Below, in pieces: positions 35,241 to 43,962 of a stretch of 64,000 bases of DNA (the stretch's first letter is position 1; each line of letters begins with the position of its first letter). Source of the DNA: CAZAQV01 sp964487255 (GTDB taxonomy: Bacteria; Myxococcota_A; Polyangia; Polyangiales; CAZAQV01); the NCBI GenBank assembly GCA_964487255.1, contig CAZAQV010000024.1, positions 1 through 64,000 of the forward strand. Reading direction: 5' to 3'. The notes beneath the pieces are model-generated. The model was not told the DNA's origin. It saw only the letters and a program-made list of their open reading frames with translations, and made no database searches. A program made the translations under genes and the position numbers.

Positions 35241-36851
35241 GTCGTAGCCGATCTTGTAACCCACGACGCGTCCATCGTCTCCACGCTCAATAGCTGCAGG
35301 CACCTCACCAATGTAACCATACTCGACCCCATTCGCCGCGGATTTGCCCGCGCCACGACGAACTGAAAGCGAACCGCCGGACGCAACGGTCAGCTCACCG
35401 GAGTCGAAAAGCGCCGATACGGACGCATCGGCGCCAAACTGCCGGTCAAACGCATGGCGAATGCGAATCTCCCGAAGATCCCGAATCACATCGTACAGAT
35501 TTTCGCTGGCCAGCCTATCGAACTCATTCGCGGAAACGTGTTCAGGAAATGTCTCGCGTGCGCGAGCCAGAAGATGTTTCTGGACCGCCGCGGCAAAGGT
35601 CGACTGTTGGTTCGCGGTCTGCCGCAGGTAAGTGTTGTGGAAAGAATAGACATCGTAACTCGCGCCGGGCTCTCCAATGTGCTTCCATTCAATATCGCGC
35701 AGCTTCGCTACATCAACCGGCTTTTTTCCCGTGGTGGCGACCTCCAGAATCGGGTCGTGCATCATGTCGAGCAGGTCCTTGACGTACACGCCTCGGATGG
35801 CACCGTCCGCACCGATGAGCGCATCGATATTCTGAGAATGAAGCTCAAGATGCGTAAAGTCCTCAAACACACTGTCGTAGATCACTTTCGCTAACGCAGG
35901 CGCAAACTCTTCGGTGTTCCAGTTTTCGATAGAGCCACTTCGTGCGATCAGACGGCGTCCAGGCTCGAACCGTTCGAAACCAGAGTTCTTTGTGTTGAAG
36001 AGCGCTTGTGCCGGCACCAGCGCGTCGGCAGCTTGAAGGCCAGTTTCTGGCAGAGGAATCGGACGGTACAGGACGCGCGCTTCATTTCGTCCGGAACCCA
36101 AAATCAAACCTGCCGGTTCTGGCGTGATGTGGTCACTGTTTAGGAGATGCTCCGAGCGTGCGACAGAAATGCGGACTTTGGGTGGCGGCAAGTTCTTTTG
36201 GGCCGTTTTCCACTCTCCGGGAAACTTGAGCATGTAGGGCGCTGTCCCGTCGTCAGGGAACATGATAACCGAGCGGTACGAACTGGTCATTTCTGTTCGT
36301 ATGCGGCCCGTTGGTTCTCCGAATCGCCGTTGAAGCGTGGCAATACGCTCTTTGTCCAAATAGTGAGCGAAAACCCGTATCTTCCCTTCCGAGGTCAGAA
36401 ACGGACTATCCTCGAAGTGCGCACCGACCCGCTCAACGCCGGCGGTGTCTGCCGCGATATCCCAAAAGGGCGACATCCCAGTGTTCGTTTTGGAAAACTT
36501 CGTGTGACGCACAAGTGTCTCACCGGGCCGCACGCCGTTGAACCGTCTCTGCACGTTACCGTACACCCGAGCGTAGCGGCGCGCTTCCGAAAGCACCTCG
36601 CGGGCAAGGGTTCCAATACCCGCGTGGCTGCTCCCCCCCACATCCGCACGCAGCGGCAGCGGTGCACTGTTCGTGCGACCCGCAACGGTCCGAGCGGCGG
36701 CCTCGCCAAAGTAGCCAAACGGCACCACCAACAAGGCGGCTGCCAGCGCGAGCAACGCGGCCTGGATTTTCGCACTTCCTTGTGCACGTTTCGTACGTCG
36801 AGCCGACGCGGGAGACTCATCGAGCATGACGCGCAACGAAGCAAGCCCCAT
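35235..36851 (-). CDS. Membrane-anchored protein with IucA/IucC-like features
   Basis: A 538-residue protein with one N-terminal membrane helix (residues ~29-48), so the bulk is probably extracytoplasmic. Two stretches recall siderophore synthetases of the IucA/IucC family: SSYRSVIMFPDDGTAPYMLKF followed by KVRISVARSEHLL (~190-237), and FTHLELHSQNIDALIGADGAIRGVYVKDL (~332-360), where ELHSQN parallels the family's E.HxQN. The usual HPxHP motif is not seen. The start ATG has AGAGG closely upstream. The overall length is close to that family, but a membrane-anchored synthetase would be odd; low certainty. The gene's 3' end overlaps the transposase remnant. Confidence 0.5.
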   Translation of the reverse strand: MGLASLRVMLDESPASARRTKRAQGSAKIQAALLALAAALLVVPFGYFGEAAARTVAGRTNSAPLPLRADVGGSSHAGIGTLAREVLSEARRYARVYGNVQRRFNGVRPGETLVRHTKFSKTNTGMSPFWDIAADTAGVERVGAHFEDSPFLTSEGKIRVFAHYLDKERIATLQRRFGEPTGRIRTEMTSSYRSVIMFPDDGTAPYMLKFPGEWKTAQKNLPPPKVRISVARSEHLLNSDHITPEPAGLILGSGRNEARVLYRPIPLPETGLQAADALVPAQALFNTKNSGFERFEPGRRLIARSGSIENWNTEEFAPALAKVIYDSVFEDFTHLELHSQNIDALIGADGAIRGVYVKDLLDMMHDPILEVATTGKKPVDVAKLRDIEWKHIGEPGASYDVYSFHNTYLRQTANQQSTFAAAVQKHLLARARETFPEHVSANEFDRLASENLYDVIRDLREIRIRHAFDRQFGADASVSALFDSGELTVASGGSLSVRRGAGKSAANGVEYGYIGEVPAAIERGDDGRVVGYKIGYDG

Positions 36852-36949
36852 GCCTCTTTGGGAGCACTTGTATGACAGTCGTTTCTCCGACTCCCGCCCG
36901 GCGATCGGTGGCTAGTGAAGCCAGCTAGTGGGGATAACGCCTACTGGGA

Positions 36950-36984
36950 CTTGCCCTCGTACCCAATCTTGTGCCGACGGCGCG
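36950..36984 (-). pseudogene. Possible remnant of a duplicated copy of the gene at 35235-36851
   Basis: Read on the minus strand, these 35 bases match the last codons of the neighbouring gene (35235 end, encoding GRVVGYKIGYDG) at about 28 of 36 positions with one deleted base. Its place directly upstream of the gene suggests the decayed tail of a tandem copy. The match is short, so this is tentative. The 36852-36949 stretch shows nothing else. Confidence 0.3.
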
Positions 36985-36989
36985 CGACT

Positions 36990-37478
36990 CTACTTTGACT
37001 CCTCGATAATGTGGCGCTCACCCAAACTCAGAAGCGCCGTTTCGAGGATTTTGGCGCGTACGTCTTCGTCTTTGATCTGCGCGATCTCGGCAGCCAAAGC
37101 GGGCGGCAGTTCAGCAAGCGCAAGCGGCTCGTACTTGCGGACAAAACGGCGTCGCGGCGGCGGCACCGGCGGTAAAGGCGCGACGCGAAACCGGAGCTTA
37201 CGCACCCGCGCTTCGGGCACTTCGCGGCGCACCGCCTGCAGGATCTCTTCGCTCAAGAAGCTCAGCTCTTGCGACCACGCACTGTTTTCGACATGAACGT
37301 AGAGGGTGCCATTTTTGAGTGACACGGGCCGAGCATGCTCCAGGACACGCTTGGGGACTGCTTTTTCCCAGATCGCAAAGGCACGAACCGTGTGCCACGC
37401 ATCTTCCTGCCCCGAGGGGAAGACCATGCGCATCAGCTGTGAGAGCTCAGTCGGCTCCCGTTTGCGTCGCTTGGCCAT
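36990..37478 (-). CDS. DciA-like (DUF721) protein
   Basis: A 162-residue protein of the DUF721 family, whose best-known member DciA loads or supports the replicative helicase in bacteria lacking DnaC. The family core is visible: AIWEKAVPKRVLEHARPVSLKNGTLYVHVENSAWSQELSFLSEEILQAV (residues ~34-83). The C-terminal half carries a Pro-rich linker (PLPPVPPPRRR) and a helical tail. Start is MAKRRKREPTELSQL, a typical basic N-terminus. No partner gene is adjacent. Confidence 0.75.
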   Translation of the reverse strand: MAKRRKREPTELSQLMRMVFPSGQEDAWHTVRAFAIWEKAVPKRVLEHARPVSLKNGTLYVHVENSAWSQELSFLSEEILQAVRREVPEARVRKLRFRVAPLPPVPPPRRRFVRKYEPLALAELPPALAAEIAQIKDEDVRAKILETALLSLGERHIIEESK

Positions 37479-37626
37479 GCACCCCTTAGGCTAGTGCGCG
37501 CCGAGCAAGCAAGCCACCCATTGTGTCAATCTGGACTTGCCTGAGTCGCAGTAACGCACCGAACGAAGTTCGCCTTCGAGAAGCTTTGCGTTTTCACTGG
37601 CATGTCCTTTGCTGTTCTTTTGACCC

Positions 37627-37812
37627 ATGGTTCAAAACGAACAACGCATCGCTGAAAGATCAGAACTTGCCAGAGCGCGCCAGCGCCGCCGCCTGCTCGC
37701 GGAAGCCATCGCTTCTGAACAGGACGAGGATCGTTTGCGCGCACTCCAAGCCGAACTCGACGACCTTGAACGCACCTATTCGAAGGGTGAACTCAACGAG
37801 ATTCAGCAGTAG
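37627..37812 (+). CDS. Small coiled-coil protein, unknown
   Basis: A 61-residue, highly charged helical protein (heptad-like RLRALQAELDDLERTYSKGEL) with no signal peptide. It starts at ATG 37627. Its composition is protein-like but no family is recognised, and no strong ribosome site is seen, so it is a candidate only. Confidence 0.45.
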   Translation: MVQNEQRIAERSELARARQRRRLLAEAIASEQDEDRLRALQAELDDLERTYSKGELNEIQQ

Positions 37813-37996
37813 GAAGTCCGCCCCTGCCGTTGAACCGACGCCCATCTTCTACGCGAGACAGCGCCTCTTCGCGGCTCAGGGGCCCGAGTTCCGTTTCCGA
37901 GACAACGATTCGCTGATAGGGATCCAGGGGTGCGTGAAGTATGTCTTGGCCAGAACCAACTACCTTGGAACCTTGGGTGTCGTCGAAATTCGGCAT
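37793..37996 (-). CDS. Small ORF, doubtful
   Basis: A possible 67-residue protein from ATG 37996 (PNFDDTQGSKVVGSGQDIL, TELGPLSREEALSRVEDGRR) in the otherwise gene-free 37813-38077 stretch, convergent with and overlapping the previous small gene by 20 bases. The amino acid composition is reasonable, but there is no ribosome site or recognised family. Confidence 0.25.
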   Translation of the reverse strand: MPNFDDTQGSKVVGSGQDILHAPLDPYQRIVVSETELGPLSREEALSRVEDGRRFNGRGGLPTAESR

Positions 37997-38077
37997 CGTG
38001 AAGCTTGGCAAGCCGAACGTCTGTCCGCTTGCTACAGAACCTTAAAACTTAACTGAGAGAACTTTTCAAGCCTTGTG

Positions 38078-38884
38078 TCACGCCCCATGGGCGGCTGCCG
38101 ACAATGTGCCAACGAACGATTCGACCGCACTTGCCGCACTCTCTGGACCGTCTGCGTCGGCAATCTTCGACACGACTGCTGAACCCACGACGATACCGTC
38201 GGCCACTTGGGAAAGTTCGGTAACATCTTCGGGCGTCTTGATGCCAAACCCAACCGCGATAGGCACCCCGATGTGCTCGCGGAGCTTGCTGATGCGCTCG
38301 CGCACCAGGTCGGTTTTGACGTCAGCGGTCCCGGTGACACCCGCGAGCGACACCAGATACACAAAGGAACTGGCGAGTTCACCGATGTGCGCAAGTCGGT
38401 CGTCGGTCGTCGTTGGCGCAATCAGCGGCACAAAGGAGAGCCCCTTGTCGGTAAGCGCTTGGTGTAGGCCAAGACACTCCTCGGGCGGCAAGTCGACGAC
38501 CAATGCACCGTCGCCACCAGCATCGGCGACACGTTCCGCGAACGCCGCCTCACCCAACTTGAGAATCGGGTTGTAGTAGCCAAAGAGAATCATCGGCACG
38601 TCAGGATGGCGTGAACGCACATCTTTGAGGCACGCCAGCGTTCCATCCATCGTCATGCCACCCTTGAGCGCTCGTTCGCTCGCTTTTTGGATGATGGGTC
38701 CATCGGCCGTCGGATCCGAAAAAGGCATACCAAGCTCAATGATATCGGCGCCACCATTGATCGCGGCCTCGATCATCTGCACGGCAGCGGCTTTGCTCGG
38801 GTCTCCACAGCAGAGATAGATGACCAACGCAGGCCGGCCTTCCTCTTTACATCGTGCGAACGTCTCCTGGATGCGGTTGCTCAT
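38078..38884 (-). CDS. trpA: Tryptophan synthase alpha chain
   Basis: A 268-residue TIM-barrel subunit that cleaves indole-3-glycerol phosphate to indole, which is channelled to TrpB. Catalytic residues lie in IIELGMPFSDPTADGP (Glu of IELG and Asp of PTADGP); other family blocks are ILFGYYNPILK, GALVVDLPPEE and YLVSLAGVTGT, and the phosphate-binding VGFGIKTPE and GIVVGSAVV. The start overlaps the trpB stop as ATGA, the usual coupling. Other trp genes are not nearby, so trpBA form a separate pair here. Confidence 0.97.
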   Translation of the reverse strand: MSNRIQETFARCKEEGRPALVIYLCCGDPSKAAAVQMIEAAINGGADIIELGMPFSDPTADGPIIQKASERALKGGMTMDGTLACLKDVRSRHPDVPMILFGYYNPILKLGEAAFAERVADAGGDGALVVDLPPEECLGLHQALTDKGLSFVPLIAPTTTDDRLAHIGELASSFVYLVSLAGVTGTADVKTDLVRERISKLREHIGVPIAVGFGIKTPEDVTELSQVADGIVVGSAVVSKIADADGPESAASAVESFVGTLSAAAHGA

Positions 38885-40074
38885 TTCATGTCTCCGCCAG
38901 CCCTCACGCGTTGAACCGTCGCCATGTCCTTGTCACCTCGACCGGAGAGGCAGACGACAACGTTCTCGTCGGGGTAGGTTTTGGCGAGGTCTGCGAGCGC
39001 AGCGAGCGCGTGCGAACTCTCGAGGGCGGGGACAATTCCTTCCTTCAGACACAGCTGGTCGAGCGCATCCAACGCCTGCTCATCGGTCACCGAGACATAG
39101 GTTGCGAGGCCTGCGTCCTTGAGCCAAGCATGTTGCGGGCCAACCCCAGGGTAGTCGAGTCCCGCCGACACCGAGTGCGCTTCGCATACCTGCCCAACCT
39201 GGTCCTGCAACATATAACTCTTGGCGCCATGGAGCACGCCAACGCTCCCCTCGGTGAGCGTCGCTGCATGCTCAGGGGTGTCTACCCCGCGACCTGCCGC
39301 TTCGACGCCGACGAGCGCAACGCTCGGGTCATCGAAAAAGCCCGAAAAGATTCCGATCGCATTCGAGCCGCCACCCACGCACGCCACAACAGCTTTCGGC
39401 AGCCCACCCATCTGTTCGAGGCACTGTTTGCGCGTTTCTGTACCGATAACCGATTGAAACTCACGTACGATCGTTGGGTAAGGGTGGGGTCCTGCGGCTG
39501 AGCCGACGCAGTAGTGGGTCGTCTCGACGCGCGCCACCCACTCGCGCAGCGCTTCGTTCATCGCGTCTTTGAGTGTCTTTGAGCCTGTTTGAACCGCGCG
39601 CACTTTTGCGCCAAGCATCTGCATGCGCTCAACGTTGGGGGCTTGTCGTTCAACATCGATGGCGCCCATGAAGACCTCGCACTCGAGCCCCATCAAGGCA
39701 CAGGCGGTGGCGGTCGCAACGCCGTGTTGACCTGCTCCAGTTTCTGCGATCATCGCGCGCTTGCCCATGCGCTTGGCGAGCAAACCTTGACCGATGGTGT
39801 TGTTAATCTTGTGCGCGCCGGTGTGGCAAAGGTCTTCTCGTTTGAGCCAAATCTTGGCGCCGACGGATTCAGAGAGCCGACTGGCAAAGTAAAGCGGTGT
39901 GGGGCGCCCCACGTACGTCTTGAGGATCGAGTGGAACTCTTCATGAAACGCCGAATCATCCCAAGCGGTATTGAAGGCACGTTCCAGCTCGATGAGTGGC
40001 GTCATGAGTGTCTCAGCGACGAAACGTCCGCCATACGGTCCGAAACGTCCGGGGATCTCAGGCGTGGATTGCAT
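38881..40074 (-). CDS. trpB: Tryptophan synthase beta chain
   Basis: A 397-residue PLP enzyme that joins indole and serine to tryptophan. The PLP Lys is in CHTGAHKINNTIGQ (residues ~82-95); KREDLCHTGAHKIN, AETGAGQHGVATATA, the phosphate-binding CVGGGSNAIGIF and the catalytic Glu in the indole site are all present. N-terminal GRFGPYGGRFVAETLM is the standard start. It is the first gene of the trpBA pair. The 175-base gap to the divergent superoxide dismutase gene holds both promoters; no trp leader peptide or T-box is visible. Confidence 0.97.
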   Translation of the reverse strand: MQSTPEIPGRFGPYGGRFVAETLMTPLIELERAFNTAWDDSAFHEEFHSILKTYVGRPTPLYFASRLSESVGAKIWLKREDLCHTGAHKINNTIGQGLLAKRMGKRAMIAETGAGQHGVATATACALMGLECEVFMGAIDVERQAPNVERMQMLGAKVRAVQTGSKTLKDAMNEALREWVARVETTHYCVGSAAGPHPYPTIVREFQSVIGTETRKQCLEQMGGLPKAVVACVGGGSNAIGIFSGFFDDPSVALVGVEAAGRGVDTPEHAATLTEGSVGVLHGAKSYMLQDQVGQVCEAHSVSAGLDYPGVGPQHAWLKDAGLATYVSVTDEQALDALDQLCLKEGIVPALESSHALAALADLAKTYPDENVVVCLSGRGDKDMATVQRVRAGGDMK

Positions 40075-40249
40075 GCCTAAAATACTATCGAGGCCCGCTG
40101 TACCAAACCACCCCTAATAGCTTGCGAGTGGTGCATTTTGCCACGCTCAGCGCTGAGAGGTTGCGCACAGCGGACGAGTAGAGGTTCACGTTGGGCGCAC
40201 AACGCCTTATAAGGGTAGACCCCGCAAACGTCACAAGGAGAATCAGTAC

Positions 40250-40825
40250 ATGGACTTTACACTACCCCCCCTACCCTTTTCCAAAGATGCACTCGGCCCT
40301 GCCATGAGTGAAGAGACGCTCAGCTTCCACTACGAAAAGCACCACGCTGGCTACATGAAGAAACTCCAGGCGGCCCTCGAAGGTAAGCCTGAAGCCGAGA
40401 AATCTCTCGAAGAGATCGTCAAGAGCGCCTCCGGCGGGACCTTCAACAATGCCGCGCAGGTCTGGAACCACAGCTTCTTCTGGAACAGCATCAAGCCTGG
40501 AGGCGGCGGCGCACCGAGCGGAAAAGCCGCGGACCTCATCAATCGCGACTTCGGCAGTTACGACAAGTTTGTCGACGAGTGGCACAGCAAGGGTGCTTCG
40601 CAGTTCGGTTCGGGCTGGGTCTGGCTGGTGCTCGACGGCGACAAGGCGCAAATCGTCACCACGAGCAACGCCGATACACCGCTCACCACAAACGCCAAAC
40701 CGCTGCTTACGACCGACGTTTGGGAGCACGCCTACTACATCGACTACCGCAACGACCGCGGCGCGTTTCTCAAAGTGTTCACCGACAAGCTCCTCAACTG
40801 GGACTTCGTCAACGCTCAACTCTAG
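40250..40825 (+). CDS. sodB: Iron/manganese superoxide dismutase
   Basis: A 191-residue enzyme that converts superoxide to peroxide and oxygen. Metal ligands are His27 in LSFHYEKHHAGYM, the His in WNHSFFW, and Asp and His in DVWEHAYYIDY. AQVWNHSFFW and FGSGWVWL are more like the iron-type family, but the metal cannot be settled by eye. There is no signal peptide, so it is cytoplasmic. A good ribosome site (AAGGAG) lies upstream. The stop TAG runs directly into a repeat element. Confidence 0.94.
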   Translation: MDFTLPPLPFSKDALGPAMSEETLSFHYEKHHAGYMKKLQAALEGKPEAEKSLEEIVKSASGGTFNNAAQVWNHSFFWNSIKPGGGGAPSGKAADLINRDFGSYDKFVDEWHSKGASQFGSGWVWLVLDGDKAQIVTTSNADTPLTTNAKPLLTTDVWEHAYYIDYRNDRGAFLKVFTDKLLNWDFVNAQL

Positions 40826-41006
40826 GCTCTTCGCTAGGCTTCGTTCGGACGACGATGTGGATCTACCACATCGCGTCCTCGACGAAGACCGCTCATCGCC
40901 GGTGCACCATGCCCGGGGCAAGACGGACACGATGAGCGTGCGAAGCCCAAGCAAACGGATTTGCTACGTGCAAATCCATGATTGCGACGCGTAGCCGTGA
41001 AGAGCC
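40825..41006. repeat. Mosaic intergenic repeat, element B
   Basis: A 182-base hairpin-rich block between sodB and a kinase gene, bounded by GGCTCTTC (starting in the sodB stop codon) and GAAGAGCC. Inside are short hairpins, such as GATGTGG/CCACATC. The right end, read in reverse, starts GGCTCTTCACGGCTACGCG and matches 23 of 26 bases at 48215-48240. The left end GGCTCTTCGCTAG recurs at 48296 and 48479. Confidence 0.6.
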
Positions 41007-41016
41007 AAAAGCACAG

Positions 41017-43080
41017 CTAATCGACGATCCAATCGATCCCGTTCGGCTCTTCCTTCTTGTCCTTCGGAGGGTCGACGGGGTCTTTTTCGTTGTTACCGGC
41101 GCTGTCCGGGTCGACGATCCAATCCTTTGACGAACGTTTGGTCGAACCGCTACCGCTCGATTCGCCCTTCGAGTCCGGGTCGACAATCCAGTCGCGTCCC
41201 GAAGAACGACCACGTGAACTCGACTTCCCGTTGCGTCGAGAACCGGTCCTGGTCCGCGTCTCTTCCTCTCTTTGCTCTGCCACGGTCTGCTGCGCCGCAT
41301 CGGGCAACGTGCCAGCGGCGTCCGGGCGAGCCGCATCAACGCCCTTTGCTGCATCAGCCTGCGCGAGCGACGCGTCGGGTTGCGTCAGTGCAACCTCTTC
41401 TCCGGGCTCGACCGGCTGCTGTGCCTCTGCAAGCTCATCGGATTCGGGCGTGCCCCTGAAGAGCGCTGCGATGTCGTGACGAAAGACAGCGAGCGCCGCA
41501 CCGATCCCAACGAACACGACCAATGGCAGCCATGGCACCGGCCGCGTGGCCGACTGCCCATAGCCAGCCGCCACATCGTCGGGAACGACCGGAAGCGCAC
41601 CCACTTGATTGTTGACCGTACGCTTCGGAGCAAGAGCAGGCACGTACTCGACGTTCGCTTTGGGCAGCGGCGCCTGCGCAACGGACTCCTCGGTCTCCAC
41701 TTCGTACAGCTCCGCGTTGTCAACCTCTGTTGTCTTTTCCAGAGGGTTCTGCGGAGCAAGGGCACGACTCAAGGACTGCGTCTTGCGGGGCGCGGGTTTT
41801 GAACCGACACCGACAAACGTCGAGGTATCGGGGTCCTTGTCAAAGTCGTCCTCTTCGGGTGTCACCCGGCGCGTTCTGGGATTGGGCGCAACCATCCCGC
41901 GCACATCAAGCGTTTGGGTTCCGATGTGCTCCTGCCGGTCGCGCTTGTCATCGGGCAGCCGCTCCCGCCGCGTAGGTGAGTCGTCGGCACCAGCATGCGA
42001 ATTCACCACTTCGGTTTGAGCACGGTCATCGGAGTACGGCGGGTGGCGCGCTTCCGGTGGAACAGGCGGCGGGATGGAACTCAGAAAGCGTTTCTTGCGT
42101 TCACCACGGCCCGGAAAGATGGCGTTCATCCATGCCGAAATTGCGGACGCACCGATCGCGTTGCCTGTCGCCTGAAGTGCAAGCTCGAGTCGCTCGCCCA
42201 TGGTTCGGGCGTCGACATAGCGATCGTCGACCTCGCGATTGAGCGCGCGCAGCGCGCATTGCGCAAAAACGTCGGCCACGGGCCAACGCACTCCTTCTGG
42301 TGACTCGATGGATTTCGAGGCCATCTGAAACACGATCTCGTTTCGCGTTTCGCCATCGAAGAGCCGCTTTCCCGACAAGCCTTCCCACAAGATTGTGCCG
42401 AGCGACCAGATGTCTGCGCGCCGGTCGAGTTCAAGTCCTCTCGCCTGCTCGGGTGCGAGATAGGGCAGGTGCCCACTGTTGGCCAGCGCATCGAAATCAC
42501 CATCATCGAGCGCGGCGCGGGACAACCCGAAGTCGACGACGCGAACCTGCCCATCATAGGTCACGATGATGTTGTCTGGGCAGACGTCCCGGTGGACGAC
42601 ACCGAGCGGTCGACCCGACTCGTCGGCAAGCTCGTGCGCCGCATGAAGCCCCTCGCAGGCATGCGCGACGATACGCGCGATCATGCGGTGAGTCGCCGCT
42701 TCGCTCGCCAGCCCCTGGGCACGGGTGGTTTCGAAGATCTTGGTCAAGGTCTCACCGACCAAGTACTCCATCGCGATGTAGTAAAAGCCGTTGTCCTCGC
42801 CGAAATCGAATACTGAGCACACGTTGGCGTGGTCGATGCGCGCGGACAGGCGGGCCTCTTGGAGAAAAGTGTCGATGCGACGCGGATCTTCGACCAACTC
42901 GGGACGAATCACTTTGAGCGCTGCGACCTTTTCAAAACCGGCCGGGTGATCCGTCTTGGCAACGAAGATCAGCGACGTGGCACCTTCGGAAATTTTGCGT
43001 ACGACTTGGTAACGACCGAAGCGGGGCTTTCGCTCGGTCCCCAGCCCGGTCAGGGTATTGTCGCGTCGCTCGCTAACCAT
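41017..43080 (-). CDS. Membrane Ser/Thr protein kinase with DWIVD repeats
   Basis: A 687-residue eukaryotic-like kinase. The kinase domain (~23-300) has a Gly loop ISEGATSLIF, Lys56 (AALK), HRDVCPDN at 163-170, DFG 183-185 and APE-like LAPEQ. It lacks the usual Arg-rich activation features and is probably active. A long linker leads to a membrane helix (WLPLVVFVGIGAALAVF, ~517-533) and then an extracytoplasmic-like Asp/Ser-rich tail holding three copies of DWIVD at 630, 653 and 683, the last being the exact C-terminus. The short tail repeats look like an interaction motif. It lies 31 bases after the metallo-hydrolase gene's stop region on the same strand. Confidence 0.85.
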   Translation of the reverse strand: MVSERRDNTLTGLGTERKPRFGRYQVVRKISEGATSLIFVAKTDHPAGFEKVAALKVIRPELVEDPRRIDTFLQEARLSARIDHANVCSVFDFGEDNGFYYIAMEYLVGETLTKIFETTRAQGLASEAATHRMIARIVAHACEGLHAAHELADESGRPLGVVHRDVCPDNIIVTYDGQVRVVDFGLSRAALDDGDFDALANSGHLPYLAPEQARGLELDRRADIWSLGTILWEGLSGKRLFDGETRNEIVFQMASKSIESPEGVRWPVADVFAQCALRALNREVDDRYVDARTMGERLELALQATGNAIGASAISAWMNAIFPGRGERKKRFLSSIPPPVPPEARHPPYSDDRAQTEVVNSHAGADDSPTRRERLPDDKRDRQEHIGTQTLDVRGMVAPNPRTRRVTPEEDDFDKDPDTSTFVGVGSKPAPRKTQSLSRALAPQNPLEKTTEVDNAELYEVETEESVAQAPLPKANVEYVPALAPKRTVNNQVGALPVVPDDVAAGYGQSATRPVPWLPLVVFVGIGAALAVFRHDIAALFRGTPESDELAEAQQPVEPGEEVALTQPDASLAQADAAKGVDAARPDAAGTLPDAAQQTVAEQREEETRTRTGSRRNGKSSSRGRSSGRDWIVDPDSKGESSGSGSTKRSSKDWIVDPDSAGNNEKDPVDPPKDKKEEPNGIDWIVD

Positions 43081-43110
43081 AGCAACTTGGGTCCACGGAG
43101 GCGCGGGGCC

Positions 43111-43926
43111 TCAGCCCACCTCGATCTGCATTCCTTCGTGCGCGGCGACGCTATTGCGAAAAATCGCTTGGGCATCGGCCTCTTTTTCACGGACGGCATC
43201 GTCGTCCTGGTCGGGATCGTGGTGGAACAGCACCAACTGTTTGACCCCGGCGTCGGTCGCAAGCTTGGCCCCTACCTCGTTGGTTGAATGCCCCCAGCCT
43301 TGATGGCTCTGGTACTCATCGGGTGTGTACATGGCGTCATAGATGAGCACATCGGCCCCTCGCGAAAGCTCCAACAAGCCGGCGTCGCTGTCACTCCCAT
43401 GCTCCGTGTCCGTCATGTAGACGACCGATGCCCCTTGATAGTCCACGCGATAGGCCAACACACCACCGGGGTGGTGCCCTGGCGCGGCCCTGACCGTCAC
43501 CCCTTCACAGGGCATAATGTTCTGCTCGGGGTCAATGTTGTGAAACACCATCGAACTGGCCAGCTCCGCGAAGGTGACCGGAAAGTTACGAAACTCCATC
43601 TGGCCGGCCATCGCAGATTCTAGACTACCAACGATGCTCTTCGACCCGTAGAGATTGATCTTGGTTTCTTTTCGAAACGCAGGCGCGAAAAACGGGAAGC
43701 CTTGGATGTGATCCCAGTGCACGTGGCTGATAAATAGGTGCAGGACCTCGACCTTGTCCTCGAAGAGCTTCTGTCCGAGCGCGCGGATCCCAGTGCCCGC
43801 GTCAAAGATCAGTTGCGTCTCTCCGCACTCCATGCCAACGCAACTCGTATTGCCTCCGAAATGGGCAGTGTGCGGACCAGGTGATGGGATGCTCCCCCGA
43901 ACACCCCAAAATGTCACACGAAACAT
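43111..43926 (-). CDS. Metallo-beta-lactamase-fold hydrolase
   Basis: A 271-residue MBL-fold protein, RNase Z/phosphodiesterase-like type. Metal motifs are SHVHWDH (residues ~79-85), APGHHPGGVLAY with the third His, and TDTEHG; a further His is in LFHHDP. It opens MFRVTFWGVRGSIPSPGPHTAHFGGNTSCV, characteristic of a group often linked to bacterial signalling or cyclic-nucleotide turnover. The ATG at 43926 fits this start; a TTG at 43962 is possible. Substrate unknown. It is divergent from the PEPEAQ-repeat protein and followed by a kinase gene, so it may work in the same pathway. Confidence 0.85.
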   Translation of the reverse strand: MFRVTFWGVRGSIPSPGPHTAHFGGNTSCVGMECGETQLIFDAGTGIRALGQKLFEDKVEVLHLFISHVHWDHIQGFPFFAPAFRKETKINLYGSKSIVGSLESAMAGQMEFRNFPVTFAELASSMVFHNIDPEQNIMPCEGVTVRAAPGHHPGGVLAYRVDYQGASVVYMTDTEHGSDSDAGLLELSRGADVLIYDAMYTPDEYQSHQGWGHSTNEVGAKLATDAGVKQLVLFHHDPDQDDDAVREKEADAQAIFRNSVAAHEGMQIEVG

Positions 43927-43962
43927 GGAGGTATATTGCTTCTTTGGGTGGCTCGACGTCAA

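Noticed and set aside
40075..40249. Trp leader, T-box or riboswitch upstream of trpB
   Set aside because: I looked for a leader peptide with tandem Trp codons, a T-box sequence and an aptamer-like fold and saw none.
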